DNA of 64,000 bases from NCBI GenBank assembly GCA_002499085.1, contig DAKD01000002.1, forward strand, positions 9,069 to 73,068, read 5' to 3'. Position 1 is the stretch's first letter. Every line of letters starts with the position of its first letter. Shown here one piece after another: positions 36,028 to 43,394 of this stretch. Position numbers and translations under genes: made by a program. A model generated the notes under the pieces. The model saw nothing but the letters and a program-made list of their open reading frames with translations, was not told the origin of the DNA and ran no database searches. This DNA is from Methanomassiliicoccales archaeon UBA280 (GTDB taxonomy: Archaea; Thermoplasmatota; Thermoplasmata; SG8-5).

Positions 36028-36705
36028 TCAGTATCCTGTTTGGAATCCATAGCTGACACTGTAACTCTGCCTCTTGGCAATGAGCTTCTTGATGTAGAAT
36101 GCGAATGCCACGCCGACCAGGGCGCCCGCAAGGTGGGCGGAGTGCGCCACGCTGTCGTTCGAGTTCATCAGTACTATGTCAATGGCCGCGTACAGGAGCA
36201 GGGCATGGAATATCCTGAGGGGAAGGAAGAAGAACAGGTAGACGCGTATGTGGGGGGCAAGTATTGCGAGGCATGCGAACACGCCGTATATCGCGCCGCT
36301 CGCGCCGATCGCGGGTATGTCTGAACCCGTTGCCATGCAGAATACCACGTAACCGGCGTTTCCAGCCACACCGGCAATCAGGTACAGGCTCAGGAACCGC
36401 CAGCTGCCTATCATCTTTTCGAGGGTAACGCCGAACATGAACAGCATGAACATGTTGAAGAACAGGTGGTAAGGGTCTATATGCATGAACGCGCTGGTCA
36501 CGAACATCCAGGGCATGGGCCATTCCGGCCACATTGCCATGAGCGTCAGCGATTCCAGGTCAATTTGAGCCCAAATGAATACAATGATGCATAGAGCAAT
36601 TATGCTGTAAACGACGATATTGGGTTTGATAATGCCGCCCCACAATGAGTCGTCCCTCCGAGGCCTTGCCTGATAAACGCCGTTGTGCTGATCGAACTGA
36701 TTCAT
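36028..36705 (-). CDS. Rhomboid-family intramembrane serine protease
   Basis: A 225-residue protein with six predicted membrane helices. Catalytic signatures are all present: the oxyanion-side HLFFNM, nucleophile GASGAIYG and the His in AHSAHLAG. It cleaves substrates inside the membrane. A TTG at 36717 would give a longer form, but the ATG at 36705 has GGGGTG seven bases upstream. An M50 protease is encoded 1.3 kb away, so two intramembrane proteases lie close together. Confidence 0.93.
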   Translation of the reverse strand: MNQFDQHNGVYQARPRRDDSLWGGIIKPNIVVYSIIALCIIVFIWAQIDLESLTLMAMWPEWPMPWMFVTSAFMHIDPYHLFFNMFMLFMFGVTLEKMIGSWRFLSLYLIAGVAGNAGYVVFCMATGSDIPAIGASGAIYGVFACLAILAPHIRVYLFFFLPLRIFHALLLYAAIDIVLMNSNDSVAHSAHLAGALVGVAFAFYIKKLIAKRQSYSVSYGFQTGY

Positions 36706-36794
36706 CGGACACCCCAATCCGTGAAAGATTATAAATATTCATAAATTCTATATACATATGTTCGGGCCCGGCAGCGGGCGAGGAGGCAACGGAC

Positions 36795-37055
36795 GTGGGC
36801 AATATAATGAAATTCGGATTGGAGAGGCTGGAGCAGAGGCGTTTCGAGTTGAAGCTCGATTGCCCGAACTGCGGCTCGGCCAGAATAATTTTTTCCGCGG
36901 GTAACGGCCGGGGCCACCCGGAGGATGTGGCATGCCCCAAATGCGGCATGCGAGTGATCCTTGACGGCCTGAGCGTCACGGTCGTGAACGAGAACGGAGC
37001 AGAAACCGTCCCGCCCGATGCGCCTCCGGCCCAAAGCAAAGGGTCGATACTCTAA
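36795..37055 (+). CDS. Small zinc-ribbon protein
   Basis: An 86-residue protein. One treble-clef or zinc-ribbon unit (CPNCGS...CPKCGM, about residues 23-51) sits on a short helical N-terminus and a disordered tail. The GTG at 36795 lies about nine bases behind GAGGAGG; ATG 36807 is an alternative. It diverges from the rhomboid gene across an AT-rich promoter region and stops 25 bases before the tRNA methyltransferase gene. Function not recognisable. Confidence 0.6.
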   Translation: MGNIMKFGLERLEQRRFELKLDCPNCGSARIIFSAGNGRGHPEDVACPKCGMRVILDGLSVTVVNENGAETVPPDAPPAQSKGSIL

Positions 37056-37080
37056 AATCCCTTAGCACATTGTCCGGGGC

Positions 37081-38067
37081 ATGCGTCATCTGATAGAGCT
37101 TTCGGGCGAATGCATTGAGCTGGCCAGGGCAGAGGCTGTCTCTGTTTGCCGCGTTTCTCCCGATTCTGTGTGCAATGACGGACGCGCGTTGATGGTTGAA
37201 ACCGACATGGAACCTGCGGCCGCTGCGAAACGGCTGGGCCTTGCATGGTCAGTGAGCGAGCACCTTTTCTCCTGCGGAGCCGGGGAAGTCGATTCATGCC
37301 TGGATGCGGCAGAGCTCCCTGGAAGGACATTCAGGGTGAGGGTTGGGAGGCTGGACAGGCGCCACACCCCAGAGAGCGGCGCGGCAATGGCGAAGCATGC
37401 GGGCAGGATTCTGTCATCCAGATACAGAGTGGACCTGAAAAATCCGGATGTGGACGTCAGGATCCTGATGGCGGAGGAGATCCATGCAGGCATTCTCATC
37501 GCCTCGGTGGACAGGGCCGCGCTCGAGGCCAGGAAGGCCGAGAACAGGCCTTTCAAACATCCAATCTCGCTGCACCCGAAGCTTGCCAGGGCATTGGTCA
37601 ACCTCGCCGGAATACGGGAGGGCGGGACGCTGCTGGACCCGTTCTGCGGCACAGGCGGGATACTCCTGGAGGCCGGGCTGATGGGCTGCAGGGCTGTGGG
37701 CGGGGACATTGACCCCAGGATGGTCAATGGGAGCATTCTGAACCTTGAACATTACGGCATCGGGGGGGACATCAGGCAAACAGACATATCAGATTGGCCG
37801 AAAATCCATGCACCCGTGGATGCGATAGCCACTGACCCGCCGTACGGGCGCTCCGCCAGCACAGCGAAGGAGCCTGTTGGGTCGCTTTACAGGAGGGCGT
37901 TCGCGGCCTGCCGCCAGATTCTGGCGCCGGGCGGGAAATTGGCCATTGTCCTCCCTGCGGAGAAATACACACTGCTGGCGGAGGGATTCATGCTCGAGGC
38001 CATGTATCCCGTGAGGGTGCACAGGTCGCTGACAAGGTACTTCTGTGTCTTCAGGGTGGCCGCCTGA
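37081..38067 (+). CDS. tRNA (guanine10-N2)-methyltransferase, Trm-G10 type
   Basis: A 328-residue protein. An N-terminal THUMP-like domain (about 50-155) is followed by a Rossmann methyltransferase with SAM motif DPFCGTGGILLEA and the amino-methylating motif TDPPYGRS. Archaeal Trm-G10 makes m2G or m2,2G at tRNA position 10. It overlaps the convergent M50 protease gene by 17 bases. A related THUMP methyltransferase specificity is possible but less likely. Confidence 0.88.
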   Translation: MRHLIELSGECIELARAEAVSVCRVSPDSVCNDGRALMVETDMEPAAAAKRLGLAWSVSEHLFSCGAGEVDSCLDAAELPGRTFRVRVGRLDRRHTPESGAAMAKHAGRILSSRYRVDLKNPDVDVRILMAEEIHAGILIASVDRAALEARKAENRPFKHPISLHPKLARALVNLAGIREGGTLLDPFCGTGGILLEAGLMGCRAVGGDIDPRMVNGSILNLEHYGIGGDIRQTDISDWPKIHAPVDAIATDPPYGRSASTAKEPVGSLYRRAFAACRQILAPGGKLAIVLPAEKYTLLAEGFMLEAMYPVRVHRSLTRYFCVFRVAA

Positions 38068-39610
38068 AGTTGACTGCGAGCGTCATGCCGTGCTCTTCGG
38101 CATGTGCTGTGTCGCGAATGTTTGGCCAGTCATATGCAGTTTCTTGGAGATGCACCGTTACAGTGCAATTGCCCAGCACCGGGCTGAATGTCATGTTCAT
38201 GCTCAGATGCAGGACCTCCTCGATCCCGAGGGACCTGTCAAAATGATCGCTTGCATTTGAACTCGGCTCGCCGAAAACATATATCCAGGCAGTGATATTC
38301 TGAGGCTCGGACGAATTCGATGAGGCGCTGATTTCAAAGGCGAGGTCGAGCGGCATGTTCCCGTTGTTCACAATCCTGAAGGGGTAGCTTGTGTTCTGCC
38401 AGGCCGCGGAGGTGAAGACTTCCATCGAGTGGCTGTGAGATGCGCTCTCCTGGGTCCCGTCAGCGCGCTGGAACGCGAAGTCGTAGTTCACGGGTTCCTG
38501 CGATATCGGCACGGGGACGAAGCAGAGTACCAGCATGAGCGCGGCTGCAATGCCCACAACCTTCTTTCGGTTCTGCAAACTGGTTACGTCGTTGAGAGGC
38601 GGCGGATGCCTGAGGCCCATGAACATTATCAGGAGAGCGAAGAACAGCCAGCTGCTGCTGAACACCAGGCCCATGAACAGCATCAGGCCCATCGCGCCGT
38701 AGCTGGCCCACCTTGACCTGTCGCCGAGCAGGGCCCTGGAAATGTGGCCGCCGTCCAGCTGCCCCACGGGCAGGAGATTCAGGGCTGTGACAAAGAAGCC
38801 GACCCAGCCTGCGAAAGCCATGGGATGGATGCCTGTGCCTGCCGGGAGATTGAATGCCATCATGAAGGCCTCGAAAAGCACCGATGTGCCTATGAGCATT
38901 GTTCCGCCGGGTATTGTCTCGCCCTCGACGGCCACGGGCATGTCCCCGGAAAGGACCAGCCCCATGCAGAGCACGGGTATTGCCACGATGAAGCCGGCTA
39001 TCGGCCCCGCGAAGCCTATGTCCAGAAGGGCTTTCTTGCTGGGTATGGGCTCGCGAATGGAAATGAAAGCGCCCATTGTGCCGAGTATGAACGGCGCCGG
39101 AATGAAGAACGGGAGGGAGGCTGCAACCGCATGCCTTTTCGCGGCGAAGTAATGGGCCATCTCATGAATGCCGAGAATGAGCATGAGGGGCAATGCGAAA
39201 TACAGGGCCCCGTTGAGGAGATTGTGCCCCTCGAACATGCCGCCGCCGAATGCCGAGGCCCAGAGCGCCGCACCGGCAATGACCGTGCTGGCTATGGTGA
39301 CAATGAGCAGAATGAGATTGAGCCACGGCCCCCTGAACTTCTCGGGCGGCCTTTTGACCACGTGAATGAGGTATTCGCCGCCCTCTTCAGATATCATGGG
39401 AATGTAACCCAGCGCCTTCATCTCCTTCCTGAGCGCCTCGAAATTTGATTCGAGCGAGCCTGTGTCGACATTGCATTTCATCGAGACCATGTCGAAATGC
39501 ATCTGGGTGCTGTAGATGGGAAAATACTTGGCGACAGCACCCGTGATCTTCTCAATGTCAGTGAACACAGTCCCCGGAACATCGGGGGGTTGGGAATACC
39601 AGTTAGCCAT
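38051..39610 (-). CDS. M50-family site-2-protease-like membrane metalloprotease
   Basis: A 519-residue protein. A cytosolic N-terminal domain (about 1-95) is followed by about eight membrane helices, with the zinc motif HEMAH near residue 160 and the third ligand motif LPVGQLDGGH near 290. An external C-terminal beta-rich domain (about 370-519) has many N-x-S/T sites. Such proteases cut membrane-bound regulators. An AATATTAATA box near 39637-39644 lies about 30 bases upstream of the ATG, giving a nearly leaderless message. The frame continues upstream but without family resemblance. Confidence 0.9.
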   Translation of the reverse strand: MANWYSQPPDVPGTVFTDIEKITGAVAKYFPIYSTQMHFDMVSMKCNVDTGSLESNFEALRKEMKALGYIPMISEEGGEYLIHVVKRPPEKFRGPWLNLILLIVTIASTVIAGAALWASAFGGGMFEGHNLLNGALYFALPLMLILGIHEMAHYFAAKRHAVAASLPFFIPAPFILGTMGAFISIREPIPSKKALLDIGFAGPIAGFIVAIPVLCMGLVLSGDMPVAVEGETIPGGTMLIGTSVLFEAFMMAFNLPAGTGIHPMAFAGWVGFFVTALNLLPVGQLDGGHISRALLGDRSRWASYGAMGLMLFMGLVFSSSWLFFALLIMFMGLRHPPPLNDVTSLQNRKKVVGIAAALMLVLCFVPVPISQEPVNYDFAFQRADGTQESASHSHSMEVFTSAAWQNTSYPFRIVNNGNMPLDLAFEISASSNSSEPQNITAWIYVFGEPSSNASDHFDRSLGIEEVLHLSMNMTFSPVLGNCTVTVHLQETAYDWPNIRDTAHAEEHGMTLAVNFRRPP

Positions 39611-39714
39611 CAAACATAGTATTCTGGAGGTGCATATTAATATTTGTGCCTGTAATCTCTTCGCCCGCAGATGCCGATTACGGGCGGGGAGTTGAATGTC
39701 TTTGTTGTTACATG

Positions 39715-39792
39715 CCCATTCATGGCGAACGCTTTTATTTTCCATCCAAAGTCCTACGGGACATTTGGAACGATTCGGTTCCCGCTTTCACC
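39715..39792 (+). repeat. Dispersed structured repeat, copy B
   Basis: A 78-base copy of the repeat also at 28291-28367 and 39849-39925, starting with CATGGCGAACGC. The central stem is CCAAA-GTCC-TACG-GGAC-A-TTTGG. Confidence 0.75.
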
Positions 39793-39848
39793 AATTGATG
39801 CCAGAACATTGCGAGCCATATGGTGCTGGATTCATTGAAAAACTGCTC

Positions 39849-39925
39849 CCGCACCATCGGCGAATCCTCTTTTCTCCATCCCAAGTCCTTCGGACGTTGG
39901 GAACGATTCGGTTCTCGGATTCACC
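39849..39925 (+). repeat. Dispersed structured repeat, copy C
   Basis: A 77-base copy, same orientation as B and 134 bases away. The central stem is CCCAA-GTCC-TTC-GGAC-G-TTGGG, followed by AACGATTCGG shared with B. Confidence 0.75.
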
Positions 39926-39939
39926 TTGAAAAAAGAAAA

Positions 39940-40053
39940 TCATTGGAATTTTTCCTTGTGTTTCTGATATTGGTTCTCAGTCATCCGACCCTTCCCGCAG
40001 GCCTTCTCGATTCGGACCAGCATCTCCTCCTTGGTGAGCTTGGGCTTCGGGGA
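39940..40053 (-). pseudogene. Remnant of a gene 3' end (SHOCT-like tail)
   Basis: An in-frame stretch of about 38 codons ends in TGA at 39940 and is closed upstream by another TGA. It encodes PKPKLTKEEMLVRIEKA...RMTENQYQKHKEKFQ, which resembles the short C-terminal helical hairpin found at the ends of many archaeal and bacterial proteins. No start, promoter or domain precedes it, so I read it as the last scrap of a decayed gene. The rest of 39611-40209 holds repeat copies B and C, a G/C-run-rich segment (40060-40110) and a terminal hairpin. Confidence 0.4.
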
Positions 40054-40171
40054 ATGCCGTCACTGGGGGGCCCTCGCCCCCTGCCCCCCTGGGCTTTCGG
40101 GGAGAGATTGTGGACTGCACAATGTTACTGGCCTGAAGGCCGGGGCTGCCCGGCCCAATGACGTTCCCATG

Positions 40172-40207
40172 GGTCGGAACCTAATTTAACAGTGAGGAGT
40201 TCCGACC
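40172..40207 (-). terminator. Hairpin after the AbiEii gene
   Basis: Arms GGTCGGAAC (40172-40180) and GTTCCGACC (40199-40207) form a 9-bp stem with an 18-base loop directly after the AbiEii stop codon. No long T-run follows, so termination is only suggested. Confidence 0.4.
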
Positions 40208-40209
40208 GG

Positions 40210-41154
40210 TCAGGCCTGCAACCGCCACACAACCCCGGGGTGCTTGTTGAGGTCCGTGGTCAAGGATTCTGCTCCGAACAGCATCTCCTGGTCAAATTTC
40301 CTTTCATCATAGAAAATGTCGAGGAACTCAGCCTCGGAGTCCGTGAATTTCATTATGCGTTCTGCAATGTCCAGGCAGGCTCCCCGGATTTCGCTCAGGT
40401 CCACCTCGTATTCCCTCTTTCTGAGCATCGGCACCAGATGCCTCCTGATGTCCTGCCGGGTGACCGCCTCTATCTTCCCGATGTCAATCTTTCTTACATC
40501 GTCCTTGGCTAGGCACAGGTAGAATATCGTGAGCTTCCTGTACAAATTCCAGTCGAAATGCTTTGCCGCGGACGAAAAGAGGTAGATGTCATAGAGGTCT
40601 CTGGGAGTCGCCCGGGTAATCAACGCTCTGGTCTTCTGCGCTATCAATTCCTCGTACTGGAATACTGGAACCGATACTGGCCCGATTGTCTCGAAGGGAT
40701 GTTTGACCGCCTCGGCCACTATCGGCAGAACCGGGAGCCTTTCAAGGTAGTTCAACTCGACCTTGAGTCTGTCCCTGTTCCCGACACAGTTCGTGTAAAG
40801 GAGAATATTCTGCTCCTCAGCGTGAGAATCGATAATCTCTTCCAGTTCGTATCCGAATTCCCTGAATATCCTGGGCATCATTTCTCCGATTGCTTTTCTG
40901 TCGTCCAGCATCGCTCCGCGGTCGACGCTTCCGACGTAATTGAAGTCGATGTCAACCGACAGCCTTCTTAATCCCAGGTGGATGAATTGAAGGGCGGTGC
41001 CGCCCTTGAGGGCAAGTTTCCCCTTGATGCCCGGTGCGGCGGTGATTGCCTTGAGAAGCTCCAGCAACCTGAAAACCTTTTCAAGGGTGTCCCTGGTGAA
41101 ATCCGTCTCTGCAGCTATTCTTTCCAGGTATCTCCTGTCCGGCGCTCTAGGCAT
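40210..41154 (-). CDS. abiEii: AbiEii-type nucleotidyltransferase toxin
   Basis: A 314-residue protein. The nucleotidyltransferase core is plain: LKGGTALQFIHLGLRRLSVDIDF (about 48-75), with the GG-T and D-I-D metal-binding motifs, then the KxxxL helix region. AbiEii toxins transfer nucleotides to tRNA acceptor ends and arrest growth. Its start overlaps the AbiEi gene by eight bases, the usual antitoxin-first order of AbiE modules, which defend against phages or stabilise islands. Confidence 0.9.
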   Translation of the reverse strand: MPRAPDRRYLERIAAETDFTRDTLEKVFRLLELLKAITAAPGIKGKLALKGGTALQFIHLGLRRLSVDIDFNYVGSVDRGAMLDDRKAIGEMMPRIFREFGYELEEIIDSHAEEQNILLYTNCVGNRDRLKVELNYLERLPVLPIVAEAVKHPFETIGPVSVPVFQYEELIAQKTRALITRATPRDLYDIYLFSSAAKHFDWNLYRKLTIFYLCLAKDDVRKIDIGKIEAVTRQDIRRHLVPMLRKREYEVDLSEIRGACLDIAERIMKFTDSEAEFLDIFYDERKFDQEMLFGAESLTTDLNKHPGVVWRLQA

Positions 41155-41929
41155 TCGTCCTTGCCTCCGCGATGTTCTTCGGGACTATGACATTCCACTC
41201 GGATATCAACCGTCCGGTTCCGGAACCCGGCCTCAGGGCCAGGTAGTATATCTTGTCCTTGGCCTGATTGCGCAGGCTTTCGAGGTACTCGTCCGGAACC
41301 TTCAACTCGTCCCTCAGCAGCCAGAGGATATATCCCGCCTTCTGGAACAGGCTCTGCTCCCCGAATTTTTCCAAGTATCGGTCCAGCACATCGGTGTCCA
41401 TCTTGTGGAAGGTCGCGAGGCTCTTCAGCACTTCCTCCAGCCCTCCGCAATGATCCGGCCTCCTCACGCAATCCAGGAAGGTTCGCTCCCTGTCCGTGAC
41501 AGGAAGGTTCACCCCCTCTCTCATCAACGTCATGGTTCCGAATAGGTTCCTGTCAGTAAGGTACTTGTATTCCACTCCCTGGAACTCAAAGCCCCTGAGC
41601 GGTTTCGGCCTCAGGTAATACACGGTGTTGAAGCATGACTGGGCAACTCCATGGAGCTCCAAGGCGGAATGGTATGCCAGAGCACCTTTCTGATTGCTCA
41701 CCGCGTGGCTCACTAGATACCTGTCCGCCTCGTATTTCCGGCCCAGGCTTTCCGGCGGCACGCCGGCGTAATATCCCCTGTGAACCCTGACGACATAGCC
41801 CTTGGCTGCGAGGCGGGACATTGTTGTGCGGGATGTTTCATAGTTTCCAGTCACTTTTGTCACTTCAGACAGCGAGCATACGTTTCTCCCGAGGACCTCG
41901 AGGTAGACGGCCTGCTCATTGGGGGTCAT
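41147..41929 (-). CDS. abiEi: AbiEi-type antitoxin / transcriptional regulator
   Basis: A 260-residue protein. An N-terminal winged helix (about 1-60; SRTTMSRLAAKGYVVRVHRGYY) is followed by the AbiEi C-terminal domain (YHSALELHGVAQSCFNTVYYL...RTFLDCVRRP). AbiEi represses the module and neutralises AbiEii. I choose ATG 41929, behind GGGAAG; ATG 41962 lies inside the operator-like repeat and would add 11 atypical residues. Duplicated repeats upstream (41945-42069) are probable autoregulatory binding sites. Confidence 0.87.
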   Translation of the reverse strand: MTPNEQAVYLEVLGRNVCSLSEVTKVTGNYETSRTTMSRLAAKGYVVRVHRGYYAGVPPESLGRKYEADRYLVSHAVSNQKGALAYHSALELHGVAQSCFNTVYYLRPKPLRGFEFQGVEYKYLTDRNLFGTMTLMREGVNLPVTDRERTFLDCVRRPDHCGGLEEVLKSLATFHKMDTDVLDRYLEKFGEQSLFQKAGYILWLLRDELKVPDEYLESLRNQAKDKIYYLALRPGSGTGRLISEWNVIVPKNIAEARTNA

Positions 41930-41944
41930 TACTTCCCTATTTTT

Positions 41945-41995
41945 GCAGTTTGTAGATGGCATGGTACACAAACAGCAATATATCGGTAGTGGAAT
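41945..41995. promoter_or_regulatory. AbiE operator-like repeat 1
   Basis: A direct repeat of 42019-42069, aligned over its whole length without gaps. It contains the inverted pair GTTTGT (41948-41953) and ACAAAC (41968-41973) and a conserved CGGTAGTG (41984-41991). Minus-strand TATA-like sequences (near 41981 and 41995-42003) lie in or beside it, so occupancy would block the abiE promoter. Confidence 0.6.
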
Positions 41996-42018
41996 ATTAA
42001 GTTTTCTACTCAAAATTC

Positions 42019-42069
42019 GCGGTTTGTTGACGGAATGGTACACATACTACGATTATTCGGTAGTGTTCT
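42019..42069. promoter_or_regulatory. AbiE operator-like repeat 2
   Basis: A second copy, shifted by 74 bases. GTTTGT and ATGGTACACA are kept, and CGGTAGTG is at 42058-42065. Of the first copy's distal half-site ACAAAC, ACATAC remains. Confidence 0.6.
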
Positions 42070-42226
42070 GATAGCCTCTGGATGAAGGTGATTGCCTTAG
42101 GGAAGGTATTTATTTTCCACATTGGCGAATGAATAGATTGGCTTCGCATCTCACAATTTCTGCCATTTTTTCACCCGGTCATTCCCTATTTTTTGATGTG
42201 CAGAACACTATCCCGTTCAAATTATT

Positions 42227-42628
42227 TTGACAGATACTTCAGGCAATGTCATGGCTCCCCCGGACACATCGATAACAGTCAACGTGACCTGGGATTCCGA
42301 CGAGGACGGTTATTGCGATTACCAGGATGCGTTCCCGGAAGATTCCACACAGTATCTTGACTCTGACAATGATGGCTACGGGGACAACCAGACTGGCAGC
42401 AATTCAGATGCATTCCCCGATGACCCGAACGAATGGCAGGACACTGACGGAGACGGTGTTGGAGATAATTCGGATTTCGCCCCGGGGATTCCGAACAATT
42501 ACATTTACCTGGGGATTGTCGGGATTGTGATTCTCCTAATCATTCTGATATTCATGGCGATGAAAAGGAGGAAGCGGCCTCCTGTGATTGTTCAGAAAGA
42601 TGAGTCAGAGGGGATCAAGAGTCAATAG
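42227..42628 (+). CDS. C-terminal fragment of a thrombospondin-type-3 repeat surface protein
   Basis: 133 residues. The N-terminus enters in the middle of what looks like an Ig-like strand, followed by calcium-binding Asp-rich TSP3 repeats (DSDEDGYCDYQDAFPED, DSDNDGYGDN, DTDGDGVGDNSDFAPG), one transmembrane helix (about 92-113) and a basic tail. There is no signal peptide and only a TTG start, so this is probably the truncated 3' end of a large cell-surface protein. The 157 bases before it (42070-42226) hold no gene that I can see. Confidence 0.5.
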   Translation: MTDTSGNVMAPPDTSITVNVTWDSDEDGYCDYQDAFPEDSTQYLDSDNDGYGDNQTGSNSDAFPDDPNEWQDTDGDGVGDNSDFAPGIPNNYIYLGIVGIVILLIILIFMAMKRRKRPPVIVQKDESEGIKSQ

Positions 42629-42771
42629 GATTCACAGGGAGACTACTGGGGAGTTGGCGTGGAAATCATCGTGATTCCGTTGGCTCGGTTGCCCGGGGAC
42701 GTGAAGGGGAGGGAGAGGGAGCTGGAGGGGTGGGTGTGGGGGTAAATTCTCCCATGGAGCCTGTGCGATTA

Positions 42772-43323
42772 TTATGAAGTAAATGCGGGGTATTCGAACC
42801 AGCCCATGGGAGATGGAAAAATGTGAATCGATATTGACGGTCCAGTACTTTGTTCATCAATGTATTCAAAATTATACATATCGACATCAACACTTAATGA
42901 AGAGGTTGAATTATCATAGTCCGAATAAAAATGATACCATGCAGATGTATCATGTTCATCACTAGACATTGCTAAATCATTGACTGGTACTTTTTCATCA
43001 CAAGAAAAAATAAATCTACAATTAGATGAAGCATTTAACATCAGTCCATTTCCATATTCCGTATTTATTCTTGTCACATTCATATAACCTTGCTTTATTG
43101 AATTTAACAACAATTCATCTATCCAATAATCTTCATCTTCCAGAAAGGCTGGTAATGGTACTATCACAGAACTGTTTACAGTTTTGAAACTTTGAATTTC
43201 AACATTATAATAGAACGTATAAGTTGTCTTACCTGGTTTTAATTCAACATAGTATAATGTGGAAATAATTACCACAATTGCTACAAGTATGGCAATAAGT
43301 GAATATATTTTTTTTATTTTCAT
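42772..43323 (-). CDS. Hypothetical membrane-anchored extracellular protein, AT-rich
   Basis: A 183-residue protein. An N-terminal signal anchor (about 4-28) is followed by an extracellular domain with several N-x-S/T sites and acidic clusters; no known family was recognised. The ATG at 43323 has GGAGG eight bases upstream. An ATG at 43398 overlapping the neighbour's TGA is an alternative. The base composition is strikingly AT-rich compared with surrounding genes, as is the 3' part of the next gene, suggesting joint acquisition. Confidence 0.55.
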   Translation of the reverse strand: MKIKKIYSLIAILVAIVVIISTLYYVELKPGKTTYTFYYNVEIQSFKTVNSSVIVPLPAFLEDEDYWIDELLLNSIKQGYMNVTRINTEYGNGLMLNASSNCRFIFSCDEKVPVNDLAMSSDEHDTSAWYHFYSDYDNSTSSLSVDVDMYNFEYIDEQSTGPSISIHIFPSPMGWFEYPAFTS

Positions 43324-43394
43324 ATAATCTGCCTCCAATTTATTATCTCGCAACAATAATAATACATTGTTTTTCTGTTCATATAATTCCTCCT

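Noticed and set aside
36729..37034. A 101-codon minus-strand frame opposite the small zinc-ribbon gene
   Set aside because: It is the antisense shadow of the zinc-ribbon gene, whose paired Cys motifs and SD support the plus strand.
42629..42771. A G-rich run near 42700-42745 considered as a G-quadruplex or telomere-like repeat
   Set aside because: Irregular spacing and no partner repeat; it may simply be a low-complexity spacer.
42783..42800. A TATTCGAACCAG string resembling a tRNA T-arm on the minus strand
   Set aside because: It lies inside a coding frame and no acceptor, D or anticodon arm surrounds it. No tRNA, rRNA or CRISPR array was recognised anywhere in the window.
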